NCBI RefSeq assembly: GCF_027409185.1 | Contig: NC_084462.1 | Location: 20,373,577-20,437,576 of the forward strand | DNA from: Cynocephalus volans | Lineage: Eukaryota > Chordata > Mammalia > Dermoptera > Cynocephalidae | Reading direction: 5' to 3' | Length of the DNA stretch: 64,000 bases | Part shown: piece after piece, positions 1 through 11,673 of the stretch | Position numbering within the stretch: position 1 is the first letter of the stretch | Layout: each line of letters opens with the position of its first letter | Made by a program: the position numbers and the translations under genes | Notes under the pieces: generated by a model | What the model was told of the DNA's origin: nothing | Databases searched by the model: none | The model's input: the letters and a program-made list of their open reading frames with translations, nothing else

Positions 1-90
1 TTAACTCACTTGGGAAAGCATGGTGCTGATAATACCAAGGTCAAGGGTTCAGATCCAATACCAGCCAGGTGCCCCACCCCCAAAAAACAA
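1..90 (+). repeat. tRNA-Ile SINE monomer, cut by window edge
   Basis: 3' two thirds of a monomer: B box GGTTCAGATCC, then an A-rich tail. Confidence 0.75.
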
Positions 91-160
91 CACAAGGAAA
101 ATTGATGCAAAATTCACATAACATAAAAGTAACCACTTTAAAGTGAGTAATTCAGGAGGG

Positions 161-253
161 ATGGCCCGTTTGCTCAGTTGGTTAGAAGGGGTGGTGTAAC
201 ACCAAGGTCAAGGGTTCAGATCCCAGAACCAGCCAGCGGCCAGTAAAATAAAA
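161..253 (+). repeat. tRNA-Ile SINE monomer
   Basis: The head resembles a tRNA-Ile acceptor and D arm (GCTCAGTTGGTTAGA). The B box GGTTCAGATCC and an AAAATAAAA tail follow. Confidence 0.8.
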
Positions 254-554
254 TGAGTAATTCAGTGACTTTTAGTGTACTCACAATGTTGTGCAACCAA
301 CACCTCTACCTGGTTTCAAAATATTTCTATCACCCCAAAAGGAACCCCCAAACTTGTTAAGCAGTCATTCCCCATCCCCCCAACCCTGCCTCTGGTAACC
401 ACCAGTCGGCTTTCTGTCTGTATGTGTTTATCTATTCTAGCCATTTCCTATAAATGGAATCATTCAATATTTGGTCTTATGTGCCTGGCTGTTTCCACTT
501 AGCAAAACGTTCTCAAGGCTTATCTACATTGTGTCATGTATCAGTCCTTCATCC

Positions 555-647
555 CCCTTTTTTTTTATAAAGATATCCAGTAAGGGGATAACCCTTGACT
601 TGGTGTTGTCAGCACCACTCTCTCCCAAGTGAGCCATGGGCCGCCCC
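555..647 (-). repeat. SINE, half-length
   Basis: A single unit in minus orientation, inserted in the L1. Confidence 0.75.
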
Positions 648-699
648 CTTCCTCCCCATTTTAAGGCTGAATAATATTCCATTGTATGAATATATTACA

Positions 700-867
700 A
701 TTTTTTTTTTTTTTTAAAGATGACCGGTAAGGGGATCTCAACCCTTGGCTTGGTGTTGTCAGCACCACGCTCATCCAGTGAGCAAACCAGCCATCCCTAT
801 ATAGGATCCGAACCCACGGCCTTGGTGTTATCAGCACCGCACTCTACCGAGTGAGCCATGGGCCGGC
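700..867 (-). repeat. tRNA-Ile SINE dimer
   Basis: T-run, then two tRNA-like units (GCACCACGCTC... and GCACCGCACTC...). The flanks ATTACAA/ATTACAA mark the duplication at the insertion site. Confidence 0.9.
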
Positions 868-1318
868 CTCATTACAATTTGTTGATCCATTCATCCATTG
901 ATGGACATCTGGGTTGTTTTTACCTTTTGACTACTGTGAAGAGTGCTGCTATGAACATTACTATACACGTTTTTGTTTGAACACCTGCCTTGAATTCTTT
1001 TGGATACATACCTAGGAGTGAAATTGCTGTTATACAGTAATTCTCTGTCTAACTTTTTGAGGAACCGCCAAGCTTTTCCACAGTGTCTACACCATCTACA
1101 CTCTCACCAATAGTGCACGCGGGCTCCAGTTTCTCCACACCCTCGCCAACACTTGTCATGTTCCCATGTATTATTAATTTATTTATTACGGCCATCCTAG
1201 TGGGTGTGAAGTGGTATCGCACTGAGGTTTGGATTTGCTTTTCCTCGATGACTAGCGATGTTGAACATCTTTTCACGTGCTTGTTGACCATTTGTGTATC
1301 TTCTTTGGAGAATCCCAT

Positions 1319-2570
1319 ATCCCTTTTAAGTGTCCTTGTGGTTCTTCCAGTGCTTCGTCACCCTCCAGCACAGCCTGATGTCACAGCCCAGAATCAGTTA
1401 TTTCTGCTCCGTTTAGTGGAGATTGAGCCTGTAGGCACGGGGTGGTACTGGGGTTGCTGCTCCTGAGTCCTCTCAGGGGACAGAGCTAGGACAACATTTA
1501 CATGCATCTGGATGAATTCCTGTATCTGTTTACACACATGGAAAGCCGTGCATTTACACTGATGGATCACGGGGCTCACTCCAGTTTATAACTTCATTCT
1601 CTGCCTGTGAGAACCTGGCCACCATTATCCTGACACACCTGCCTGTTTTCTCAATTCCCGTGGGTGTAGCCAGTGTCCTGTGGCCACTGTAACTGTTCAC
1701 CGTGCAGATAACCTCCTCTGCGGTTCATGCGGGCTTGGAAACCCCTCACCACGTCACCTCCCCCCACCTAGATAGGCTCCCCACCCCTAGGAGGCCTCCC
1801 CTCACATTCTGATGCCCCATGCCAGCTGCCCCACTCCTGCCCCCTGGAAGCCCTCTCCACCCCAGTTGGGCTCTGGGCCCTGGGCTCTGGGCTCTGGCCC
1901 CTGCTTAGAACCACAGTAGTTCCCCCCACCCCATCCATGGACACCCACCTGCTCTGCCTCAGCTAGTGGCTTTCGTACTGGATTGTTCTGGAAGGGAAAG
2001 GCAAGGGGAAGGGACAAAGGGAAGAGGAAGCCAGAGGCCTTCCGTTTCTTGCCTTATCTTACAAATTCATGGCCAGTGTGCACTGTAGGACCCTTCCTTT
2101 CCTTTTAACATGATACGGCCTTTTCCCTGCACATCTTCAGGTAAAATCGGGAGGGTAGCCTGGTTTATCCAGGGGCTTTGTCTGGGTCAGAGAAGGCTGG
2201 AAGGGGCTGGCAGGGCCTCTGGACCAGGCCCCCTCTCTTTCTTCTGGAGACAATGGGCCGCCGCCCGTCCGCAGTGTCTGCAGCTGGAGATAAGGGGCCC
2301 TGTTGGGGCTGGAATCACAGCCTCCTGCCTGGGTGCTGGCTGGGGGAGGGGGCTTCCCTGAAGACCTGGCCCCGCCACCCCCACTGTGCCCGGGGCAGCC
2401 ACCCTGCAGCCTCCAGAGCCTCTCCTCCCCGCTTGCTCTACTCTGAGAGCTGTGCCCAGGGTCACCCTGATGCTGGCTGTGAGCCTGGGGTCTGGGGAGG
2501 CCCCTTCCCACGCCCCGCACTTCCCTTGGCTGCAGGACACAATCACTCAAGGATAATTGTTTTCTTTTAG
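1319..2570. other. Unique intergenic DNA
   Basis: GC-rich, mostly single-copy sequence. Overlapping short reading frames at 2110-2570 on both strands match nothing I know and look like chance. Confidence 0.5.
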
Positions 2571-2574
2571 TTTT

Positions 2575-2740
2575 CTTTTTTAAAAAAAGATGACCGGTAA
2601 GGGGATCTTAACCCTTGACTTGGTGTTGTCAGCACCACGCTCTCCCAAGTGAGCTAACCGGCCATCCCTATATGGGATCCGAACCCGTGGCCTTGGTGTT
2701 ATCAGCACCGCACTCTCCCAAGTTAGCCATGGACCGGCCC
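2575..2740 (-). repeat. tRNA-Ile SINE dimer
   Basis: Full dimer in minus orientation, flanked by TTCTTTTAGTTTTCTTT on both sides, a long target duplication. Confidence 0.9.
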
Positions 2741-3040
2741 TTCTTTTAGTTTTCTTTCTTTCTTTTTTTCACATTGAGGCCTCACATACTCAAAGTGCGC
2801 AAACCTCCAGCATATCTCGATGCCTGTTTACATGAGTGTCCAGTCCGGATCTCGGCCTGGAAGTGCCAGCCCCTGTGGCTGGGTGTCACCGGTGTGGCCC
2901 TGCTGAGTGCACATGAGTCACGTTACTGTGAGTGTGGGGGATATAAAAGGACATACAATCTCTCGTGAATAATTTTTATATTGATTATATGTTGATGGGA
3001 TCATATTTTGGACATAGGAATGGATTAAATAAATCATTTA

Positions 3041-3168
3041 ATTTTTTTTTTTTTTTTTTCGTGACCGGCACTCAGCCAGTGAGTGCACCAGTCATTCCTA
3101 TATAGGATCCGAACCCGCGTCGCCGCGCTCCCAGCGCAGCACTCTACCGAGTGCGCCACGGGCTCGGC
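3041..3168 (-). repeat. GC-rich dimer SINE variant
   Basis: The variant carries GTGACCGGCACTCAGCC and ends at GGGCTCGGCCC. TAAATCATTTAAT flanks both ends. Confidence 0.88.
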
Positions 3169-3688
3169 CCTAAATCATTTAATTTGATTTCACTTGTTTG
3201 TTTTTAGGGTTTTAAATGTGGCTGCCGGAACATTGAAAGTTACCTCTGTGGCTGGTAGGGAACATTTCCAGCCCCCAGGAGCCCCCTCCAGCCCCACCCC
3301 AGAGGTCTCTTGGTTGCTATCTGCTTAGATTAGTTTCCATTGTTCTTGAATGTCAGCTAAGTGCAGTCTCATAGCATGTGCTCTTTCCCAGCTGTGGGAT
3401 TCGTCCTTGGTGTTTGTGTAGAGACACACTCATGGAGAATTTATCAAATACTGCCCGATGCCAGACCCTGATTGGGGTACAGGGACACAACAGCCACTGC
3501 AACAGCCAGGCCCTAGCCTGGGGAAGTTCACAAATGACAGGTTGGTAGCTGCAGAGGGTAAGGGGTACCTGAGCAGGTCTGGGGCATCTGGCTGAGCAAG
3601 GCCCAAATCTGGATTGTAGTGGGTTGGACTGTGACCCCCAAAAGTCATGTAACCTCAGTGTGTGACTTTATTTGGAAACAGAGTCTTT

Positions 3689-3800
3689 AGGGCCGGCCTG
3701 TGGCTCACTTGGGAGAGTGTGGTGCTGATAACACCAAGCCAAGGGTTGAGATCCCCTTACTGGTCATCTTTTTTTAAAAAAATAAAAAAATAAAAAATAA
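3689..3800 (+). repeat. SINE unit, plus orientation
   Basis: One unit ending CTTACTGGTCATCTTTT with an A-rich tail. A minus-strand dimer is inserted in its end. Confidence 0.8.
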
Positions 3801-3953
3801 AAGATGACCAGTAAGGGGATCTTAACCCTTGACTTGGTGTTGTCAGCACCATGCTCACCCAGTGAGCAAACTGGCCATCCCTGTATAGGATCCGAACCCG
3901 TGGCCTTGGTGTTATCAGCACCGCACTCTACCGAGTGAGCCACGGGCCGGCCC
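3801..3953 (-). repeat. tRNA-Ile SINE dimer inside another SINE
   Basis: Minus dimer whose flanks repeat CTGGTCATCTTTT, the 3' end of the host SINE. The pair forms a large inverted repeat. Confidence 0.85.
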
Positions 3954-4930
3954 TCTGGTCATCTTTTAAAAAAAAAAAAGGAAATAGAGTCTTTACAGAT
4001 ATAATCTTGACATCAGATCCTGGATTGAGGGGTGGGCCCTAAGTCCAGTGATGGATTGGATTTATAGAGAAAGGAGGAGATTTGAGACACAGAGCAACAT
4101 TAAGGACTGAGGCCATGCAAGGACAGTGGCAGAGGCTGCGGAATGCAGCCACAAGCCCAGGAACGCCTGGAGCCGCCAGAAGCTGGAAGAGGCAGGAAGC
4201 ATTCTCGCCTGGAGCTTTCAGGGGAAGCATGGTTTCCTGGCCTGAGCAGACTCATATATGGAGGTGGGGAGGAGAACCTGGGGCATCGCTAAGCTAGGAA
4301 CCTATGGGAAACTGAGGCACTATGAGGGCACAAGTGAGGTCCCCACACTGACTGGCTGGGGTCCCTCAGTGAGTCACTGCTCCTGTCTGAGCCTTGCTTT
4401 CCTCCTCCATGAAGAGGGGCTACTGAGGAGATGGACAGAGATGCTCCCACTGAGGGCTCTACTCCATGTTACCATCACGCGGGGACATCTGGAGAGGGGC
4501 ATGTGGTTGTTTTGAACCCCAGATGTGCTCATGAGCTCGGCTCCTGGGGTGACCCTGATGCTTCGAGAATGCAGAAGGCGATCTTACCAGCCCCACGGTG
4601 ATCAGGGCTGCAATGGTCAGACCCTGGAGGCCCTGCGAGGGGGCAGAGGTTTTGAGGCGCTCCTGTGTTGGGATTGTGCCTTGTGTTGGTTTTACCAAAA
4701 AACCCATCACTAGGCCGGGACCAGGTTGGGACACTGCAGGCCTCGACCGCTCTATGACCCCTACCTGGGGCTGGCTGGGGATGCTTCCCTCTGGCTCAGA
4801 GCTGCCTTCCTGGCCCATCATGGGCTCAGGCTGGGGGAGTGAGAGAGAGGTGGGAATCGGGACAGTGGGAGGCAGAAGGGGCTGTGAGGTCCAGACCCAG
4901 TGTGGGGAGGCTGGGGCTCAGACAGGGCCA

Positions 4931-5472
4931 CTGTAGTGGATTGAATAATGTCCCCCAAAACTCGCTGTAGCTTGAATTGTTTCCCCCAAGTTTTATGTAT
5001 TAGAAATTTAGCTACCACTGTGACTGTTAAGAGGGTGGGAGATCCTATTACGGTAATTGAAAGGTGGGGCCTTGAAGAGGTGATTGGATTGTAGGACCGT
5101 GCAGTAGTGAATGGATTAAAAATGGTGGCCAGGGAGGGGCTGGCTGGTGGCTCACCGTGGAGAGCATGGTTCTGATAACACCAGAGTTAAGGGTTCGGAT
5201 CCCCAAACCGACAGCTGTCAAATAACTAAATAAATAAATAAAATAAAAATGGTGGTCGGGGCATGGTTCTGGGGGCTTTAAAAGAGGAGAGTCTACTTCT
5301 CTCTGGTCTCTGTGCTTCCACCATCTTGCAGTGTGAGACCCCTGGGTCACTGTCCCCAGATGGACTTTGGACTTCCCAGCCTCAGAAACTATAAGCAATA
5401 AATTTTGTTTTTCTTTATAAATCACCTAGTTTCAGGTATTTTGTTATAAGCAACATAAACTGAGTAATACAG
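4931..5472 (+). mobile_element. MaLR-type LTR with SINE insertion
   Basis: Starts TGTAGTGGATTGAATAATG and ends with AATAAATTTTGTTTTTC...TAATACA, typical of MST/MLT LTRs with their own poly(A) signal. A SINE unit (5137-5248) splits it. Confidence 0.75.
5137..5248 (+). repeat. SINE monomer
   Basis: One tRNA-like unit with an (AAAT)n tail. AAAATGGTGG flanks both sides. Confidence 0.85.
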
Positions 5473-5729
5473 CCCTCCTTCAACGGCATGGACCTTGATC
5501 TTGGCTGTCTGTGGCCCCCAGAGGCTTATCTGGCTCTGTATATGCCGCCCTGTTCAAACCTTCCATGGCTCCCCAGTGCCTTCTCCCATGGAAGATAAAT
5601 CCCTGAGCACAGAACTGCAGGGTCTGGCCTCTCCAGCACCCTCTCTCCTCCCCTGCCCCCACACCAAACTCCAGCACGTCCCAGAACGCTTCCTACCCTG
5701 CTGGCTCCAGCAGATGCATCACCTTTTTA

Positions 5730-5840
5730 AGAACATTTCCCCACAACACTATGAGGGAGGCAGGACTGTGCCCATTACACAAATGACAAATTGAGGTTAG
5801 AGAGAAGAAAGAGGATGAGCAAGGGCCTGAACCTGGGGGC
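5730..5840 (-). repeat. MIR-like fragment
   Basis: Degenerate match to the MIR core on the minus strand. Confidence 0.4.
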
Positions 5841-5924
5841 TGTATGCTGCCCCCACTGCCCACTCAGAGACGGTGTCCTCATCTGTGTGCTGACCTCTTT
5901 CTTTGGCACTTCTCTTGCAAAATG

Positions 5925-6210
5925 ACTGGACAAGTCATTCCGGGCTCTCCATTATGTTCCATTGATCTGTTGACCTTAATTCAGAACTTTACCATCTTCA
6001 TTACTGTGGTGTCATAGGAAGCCAAGAAATCAGGCAGTGTAAGTCCTCCAACTTTGTTGTGTTTTCCAAATTGTTTTAGGTATTCTGGACCTTTTGCACT
6101 TCCACATATATTTGAAAATCAGCCTAACAATTTCTACAAAAATGCCTGCCAGGATTATGTTTGGGAGAATTGCCATCTTAAAAACATTGATCTCCCAATC
6201 CATTTATTTT
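5925..6210 (-). mobile_element. Old LINE-1 ORF2 fragment
   Basis: Reverse complement of an ORF2-region L1 segment (GGGAGAATTGCCATCTTAA..., CCAATCCAT). No open frame. Confidence 0.65.
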
Positions 6211-6239
6211 TATTTTATTTATTTTATTATTATTATTTT

Positions 6240-6309
6240 TTAGGATCTGAACCCATGGCCTTGGTGTTATCAGCACCGCACTCTCCCGAGTGAGCCACAG
6301 GCCGGCCCT
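6240..6309 (-). repeat. 5' half of dimer SINE
   Basis: Only the left unit is present, ending at GCCGGCCCT. Confidence 0.8.
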
Positions 6310-6790
6310 ACCACAAACTTGGTAGCATAAAACAACATAAATTCTGTCTCTCACAGTTCTGGAGGCCAAAGGTCCACAATCAAGGTGTTGATGGCTGGCC
6401 AGTTAGCTCAGTTGATTAGAGCCCAGCTGTATAACACCTATAACACCAAGGTGAAGGGTTCAAATCCCCATACCGGTCAGCCACTAAAAAAACAAAAAAC
6501 AAAGTCAAGGTGTTGGTAGGTTTGGTTCCTTCTGGAGGCTCTGAGGGTGGATCTGTTCTAGGCCTCTTTGCAGCTGCTCATGTCCCCCCTATGTCTTCAC
6601 ATCATCTCTCTCTCGATGTGTGTCTGCTCTGTGTCCAAATTTCCCCTTTTTGTAAGGACACCAGTCCTACTAGATTGGGATCCACCCTAATGACCTCATT
6701 TTAACTTGATTACCTCTGTAAAGACCGTATGTCCAAATAAGGTCATATTCTGAGATTCTGAGGTACTAGGATTCAGCCCACAACAATAAC
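6310..6790 (-). mobile_element. MLT1-like LTR split by a SINE
   Basis: Reads like reversed MLT1 (TTCTGGAGGCC..., CTAATGACCTCATTTTAACTTGATTACC, AAATAAGGTCA). A SINE sits at 6391-6502, with (A)TCAAGGTGTTG on both sides. Confidence 0.65.
6391..6502 (+). repeat. tRNA-Ile SINE monomer
   Basis: Clear tRNA-Ile-like head (GGCTGGCCAGTTAGCTCAG) and A-rich tail. TCAAGGTGTTG target duplication. Confidence 0.88.
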
Positions 6791-6799
6791 AAGTTTATG

Positions 6800-7225
6800 G
6801 TTGCTCCAGTTATAGCAATAGATTGCTGCATAACAACCCTAATTGCTTAACACAGTACAGTCATTTACTTTGCTCCCAAGTCTGGAGTTGACTGGGATAG
6901 GCTGGGTGGTTCTTCCTGCTTCTTTCAACTATCTGGTGTCGGGGATGGAATGACTCCAACAACTGGGCTCCATGGTCTTCTCTCTCCTTTTCTTCTCTCT
7001 ACATGGCCATAGTTTTTACAGTTGGTGGCCTTAGGGTAGCTGAACTTCTTAGGAGGCAGCTAACAGCTCCCAGAGCAGGTGTCCCAAGAGAAACCCTTTC
7101 CTAACCCAACCTCAGAGTCAGGCAGCCTGACTTCTGCTGTAGTGTGTGTCTAAGCAGTCAGAAAGGGATTCTGTCTCTGGTTAGGAGCAACTTCAGAGAA
7201 TTTGTAAACATATTTTAAAGGTACC
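6800..7225 (-). mobile_element. Probable MLT1-like LTR
   Basis: Reversed MLT1-type sequence (TTGCTGCATAACAAC..., GCTGGGTGGTTCTTCC). Confidence 0.5.
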
Positions 7226-7590
7226 ACAGAGGTTATAAAAATAGTATTCATTGTGGGATCAAGTGGTTATGGTCAGATCCATCAAAAATGAAACTTCCCC
7301 ATGCCCATTTTCCAGATAAGGGGCCTGGGCAGAGCTGTCCCAAGCTCTCACAGCCAACAAGCATCTATACATGGAGTAGCTGTGTCTGTGCCCTCAGTGA
7401 GATCTGGCAACTTCCAGCTGCCTGTGTCTGCATCTCTGTGCCCACACATGTGGCCAGGAATAGCTCTTAACTAATGGTTCTTGGACTTGTGTATAAATAC
7501 TCCACCTCCTTTGCCCCTAGAGAGGGGCTAACTCGGAGGCATGGATCTACAGTTTCCAGGGGGTCCCTGCCAGGATTAAAATCAAGTGGT

Positions 7591-7767
7591 ACCTGGGGCC
7601 AACCCGTGGCTCACTCGGGAGAGTGTGGTGCTGATAACACCAAGGCCACGGGTTCGGATCCCATATAGGGATGGCTGGTTCGCTCACTGGGTGAGCGTGG
7701 TGCTGACCACACCAAGTCAAGGGATAAGATCCCCTTACCGGTCATCTTTAAAAAAAAAAAAAAAAAA
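7591..7767 (+). repeat. tRNA-Ile SINE dimer
   Basis: Full dimer. ATCAAGTGGTACC repeats on both sides as the target duplication. Confidence 0.92.
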
Positions 7768-7977
7768 TCAAGTGGTACCCGTCATGGTAACTGGCTTAAG
7801 CTGTTATCTTCAGGGGTCCCTTTCCTTCCCTGTCCCACATCCCCACCCCCACCTGCACTTTGCTCACAGAGTAACCACTTGCACTAAATCCTCATCTCAG
7901 GCTCTGCTTCCAGGGGATCCACATGGAGTTGTCAGCATCAGGAGCCTCCCTCTTTTTCAGCCATGACACACTTCCTT

Positions 7978-8082
7978 TTTTGCTTTGTGTTGTTTTGGCA
8001 GCTGGCTGGTACAGAGATCGAACCTTGGACCTTGGTGTTACCAGCACCACACTCTAACCAACTGCGCTAACCATCCAGCCCC
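7978..8082 (-). repeat. tRNA-Ile SINE monomer
   Basis: Minus monomer with the GGCAGCTGGCTGG 3' end and a tRNA-Ile-like head (GCGCTAACCATCC). Confidence 0.85.
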
Positions 8083-8224
8083 CACAACACATTTTCTGCA
8101 CTGGTAGGTAGAAGGGATTCCTTGATGGCTGATCCAGGCCCTTGGGGGCTCGATGCTGGATGGAAAGCAATCGAGAATCAGGTGGCTGGTGGATTTGTAG
8201 CCAGTAGATGACCCCATCAATGGA

Positions 8225-8335
8225 CAATCACACTGGGAGACACCTCAGAGGTCATCCCATCCAATCCCTTCACTGACCCACACCCTAGAGAGGACAAGAG
8301 ACTTGCTCAAGAGCACACAGCAAGACAAGGGCATG
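8225..8335 (-). repeat. MIR/MER5-like ancient fragment
   Basis: Ancient mammalian interspersed core (CAGAGGTCATCCCATCCAA..., ACTTGCTCAAGAGCACACAGC). Confidence 0.45.
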
Positions 8336-8895
8336 AGTAAGGTCAGCACCAAGGCCTCCAGCACCTGGGCCCAGGGGATTTCCAGTGAATAGAGATTGAG
8401 CCCTTGACCTTCCTGACAGGGCAGGATATGGCGGCTCCTGCTGTTTCAATATAGAAACAGAATTGTTTTGTTTTGTTGGCTGCTGTGGCAAGACGGATGC
8501 AGACATTTCTCTTCACCTCCCAGTTGGGTTTGGAAATTAAGCCCTCCTTGCAGTGGGGAAAGAGGAACTGGTGCTGTGCTTTTTCATTTTAATGGGCTGC
8601 TCAGATCTGAGCAGGGGAGTGGGAGCATCCCTAAGGAGGAAGAAAGAGGATTTCCCTGAGGCTAAAAGGAGGTGGGGAGTGGCTCGGGGAGGGCAGTGAA
8701 GGGAGAGTAGCAGACACTCTGAATTCCTCGCCCTGACTTCCTTCCATCTCTTTCCAACAGAAAACCTAGTTTGGGGTTTTGGTGGAGACAACCCGCCCAG
8801 GCCATGTAAATGCTGATGGATCTGAAACAGGCATGGCGGCCCCTCCTCCTTGCAGGACAGAGCATGATTGTAGGGCAGACATGGCCTTAATTTTT

Positions 8896-8919
8896 ATTTT
8901 TTGGTGGCTGGCTGGTACA
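8896..8919 (-). repeat. Severely truncated SINE monomer
   Basis: Only the last 24-28 nt of a monomer (TGTACCAGCCAGCCACC on the minus strand) plus the A tail. The same piece occurs at 46283-46310. Confidence 0.6.
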
Positions 8920-8921
8920 GT

Positions 8922-8925
<4 letters not shown>

Positions 8926-8984
<59 letters not shown>

Positions 8985-9132
8985 CCGGTAAGGGGATCTT
9001 AACCCTTGACTTGGTGTTGTCGGCACCACGCTCACCCAATGAGCTAACCGGCCATCCCTATATAGGGATCCAAACCCGTGGCCTTGGTGTTATCAGCACC
9101 GCACTCTCCCAAGTGAGCCACGGGCCTGCCCA
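8926..9132 (-). repeat. SINE dimer with (A)n(TA)n tail
   Basis: The tail reads 27 A followed by about 14 TA units, then a full minus dimer. TA expansion sits at the junction of tail and body, a microsatellite born in a SINE tail. Confidence 0.85.
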
Positions 9133-9139
9133 ATTTAAT

Positions 9140-9603
9140 ATTTAATTGTGGTAAAACATACCTAATCATGAAATACACCATCTTAACTTTTTAGGTGCAC
9201 AGTTCAGTGGCATTAAGCATATTCACACTGTTGTGCAGCCATCACCATCATTCAGCTCTAGAACTTTTTCATCTTCCCCAACTTTGTCTCCATTAAACAC
9301 TAACTCTTCCTCAATTACATATAACTTTTAAAACAAAACAAAACAAAACAAACCCCACTAACTCCCCAGTCCCCCTTTCCTACCTCCTGACAACCACCCT
9401 TCTACTTTGGCTCTATGAGTCTGACTACTCTGGGGACTTCAGATAAGTGGAACCATACAGTATTTGTCCTTTGGTGACTGGCTTATTTCACTTAGCACAA
9501 TGTCCTCAAGGTTTACTCATGTTATAGCACGTGTCAGAATTCCCTTCTTTTGTAAAGATGAAAAATGTTCCATTATATGAATACACCACAATTTTTTCAT
9601 CCA
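9140..9603 (-). mobile_element. LINE-1 3' end, right half of a split element
   Basis: Reversed L1M 3' region (GTGGTAAAACATACCTAATC..., CTGGCTTATTTCACTTAGCA). It stops at ATCCA and resumes at 13645 beyond the MaLR provirus. Confidence 0.8.
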
Positions 9604-9987
9604 TGTATTAATCCTTTTCTATTGCTTATAACAGAACACTTGAAACTGGGTAATTTATGAAGAAGTGATATTTATTTCTTACAGTTTTGGAGGCTGGGAA
9701 GTCCAGAGTCTAGGGAACACATCTGGTGACAGCTTCCTCTACAGCTACGCAGGGTATCACATGGCAAGAATGGGCTGAGCGAGAGAGCTGATCTTCTCAC
9801 TCGCTCTCCTTATGAAGCCATCAGAACCAAGCCCATTACTCCTGAATGGATCAATCCACTCATGAGGGCACAGTCCTCGCAATCTGATCACCTTGAAAGG
9901 CCCCATCTTTCAAGTACCATAATTGGATTTCCCACCCTCTTTAACACTGTTGCAATGGGGATCAAGTTTCCAATACATGAAATTTTT

Positions 9988-10158
9988 CTTTTTTTTTTTT
10001 TTAAAAGATGACCAGTAAGGGGATCTCAACCCTTGGCTTGGTGTTGTCAGCACCACGCTCAGCCAGTGAGCTAACCGGCCATCCCTATATAGGGATCCGA
10101 ACCCGTGGCCTTGGTGTTATCAGCACCACACTCTCCCAAGTGAGCCACAGGCCGGCCC
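9988..10158 (-). repeat. tRNA-Ile SINE dimer in the MaLR 3' LTR
   Basis: First of two tandem minus dimers. It carries the GTGAGCTAACC and CTATATAGGG variants. Confidence 0.9.
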
Positions 10159-10169
10159 TCAAATACATG

Positions 10170-10176
<7 letters not shown>

Positions 10177-10218
<42 letters not shown>

Positions 10219-10366
10219 TGACCGGTAAGGGGATCTTAACCCTCGACTTGGTGTTGTCAGCACCACGCTCAGTCAGTGAGCGAACCGGCCATCCGTATAT
10301 GGGATCCGAACCCGGGGCCTTGGTGTTATCAGCACCGCACTCTCCCGAGTGAGCCACGGGCCGGCC
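10177..10366 (-). repeat. tRNA-Ile SINE dimer, second insertion at the same site
   Basis: Long T-run, then a dimer of the CCGTATATGGG / CCCGGGGCC subtype. Flanked by AATACATGAACTTTT. Confidence 0.9.
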
Positions 10367-11281
10367 CAATACATGAACTTTTGCAGGACATATTTGACCC
10401 ATAGAATTCTGCCCCTGGCTCCCAAAGTTCATGTCCTTCTCACAGGCAAACATATTCATTCCATCCCCCATAGTCTTAACTTGTTTTAGCTCAAAATTCC
10501 AAAGTCTCATTTGTGAAATCAACAAATTATCTACTTCCAAGATACAATGGCGGGACAAGCATAAGACAGAAATTCTCATTCCAAGATGGAGAAATGAGCC
10601 AAAAGAAAGGTGTAACAGGTCCCAAACAATCTGAAACCCAGCAGGGCAGGCATTAAATCTCAAAGCTGGTGAATAATCTCCCTCGACTCCATGTCTAATA
10701 TCCTCTGCACACTGGTGTGGGGTTGGGCCCCTGAGTCCTTGGGCAGCCCTGCTCCTATGTCTTTCCTGTGCTTGGCCCACACTTCAGCTCTCCCAGGTGG
10801 GTGTTGCACTCTGGTAGCTCTACAATTCTTGGGTCTCCATGGTGGAGCCACTCCCATGGCTCCACTAGGCATGGCCTTAGTGGGGTTTCTCTGCCACAAC
10901 TCTGACCCCTCATTTCCTCCTGGCATTGCTCTAGTGAAGGATCTCTGCAGTGACTCCACCCCTGTGATAGATGTCTTCCTGGGTCCCCACGCTTTTCCAT
11001 ACATCCTTCGAAATTGAGGTACAGGCTGCCAAGTCTCCACAGCTTTGACAGTCTGTGAGCTTGGAGACAACACCACGTGGATGCTGCCAAGGTTTCCAGT
11101 TTTTATCTTCCAGACCAGCAGGTCCAGCAGCACCTGGGGCCAATTTAGCTACAGCTTGGGGAGCCAGAGCAGCCTGGGTGTGGGAAGCAACATCTCAAGG
11201 TGGCCCAGGACAGCGAGCCTGTGGAGGGTGTCTTGAGCCTGTTCCCTGAAACCATTCTGTCTCCCTAGGCCTCTGGGCCTG

Positions 11282-11673
11282 TGCTAGTCCTTTTCTTTTA
11301 TTTAAACAACATACTTGGAACTGGGTGATTTATAAAGAAAATAAATGTATTGCTTACAGTTTCAGAGGCTGGGAAGTCCAAAGTCCAAGGAACACAGCTG
11401 GTGAAGGCCTTAGTTGTGGCGACAGTGACCCAGGGGTCTCACATTGCAAAAAATGGTGGAGCAGAGACTAACCTCCTCATTCACTCTCCTTTTAAAGCCC
11501 TCAGAACCACGCTCCTGACTACCATTATTAATCCATTCACTGCTGCACAGTCCTAGAATCTAACCACCTCTTCAAGGCCCCACCTTTGAATTACTGTAAT
11601 AGGATTTCCCACCCTCAGCTGTTACAGTGGGGATTAAGCCTTAGTGAGGTTGGGGGGCATCCAGTCTACAGCA
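11282..11673 (-). mobile_element. Solo MaLR LTR nested in the provirus
   Basis: 392-bp LTR (TGCTAGTCC...CTACAGCA, antisense) inside the MaLR internal region. The flanks are GGGCCTG (11275-11281) and GGGTCTG (11674-11680), and the interrupted internal sequence resumes exactly after it. Confidence 0.82.

Larger units (their letters stand above)
245..1318 (-). mobile_element. Old LINE-1 3' end, split by two SINEs
   Basis: Reads as the reverse complement of the mammalian L1M-type ORF2 end and 3' UTR (AATATTCCATTGTATG..., GCTGCTATGAACAT..., CACCAATAGTG...). SINEs at 555-647 and 700-867 interrupt it. No open ORF2 remains. Confidence 0.8.
3620..4235 (+). mobile_element. MLT1-like MaLR LTR, interrupted by SINEs
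   Basis: Begins like MLT1 LTRs (GGACTGTGACCCCCAAAAG). It resumes after the SINE block with the repeated word GAAA(C/T)AGAGTCTTTA and the typical internal run (GGACAGTGGCAGAGG, CCAGAAGCTGGAAGAGGCAGGAA). Confidence 0.6.
9604..10405 (-). repeat. MaLR 3' LTR with two SINE insertions
   Basis: LTR read antisense (TGTATTAATCC...). Two dimers lie at 9988-10158 and 10177-10366. AATACATGAA(A/C)TTTT occurs three times around them. Confidence 0.82.
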
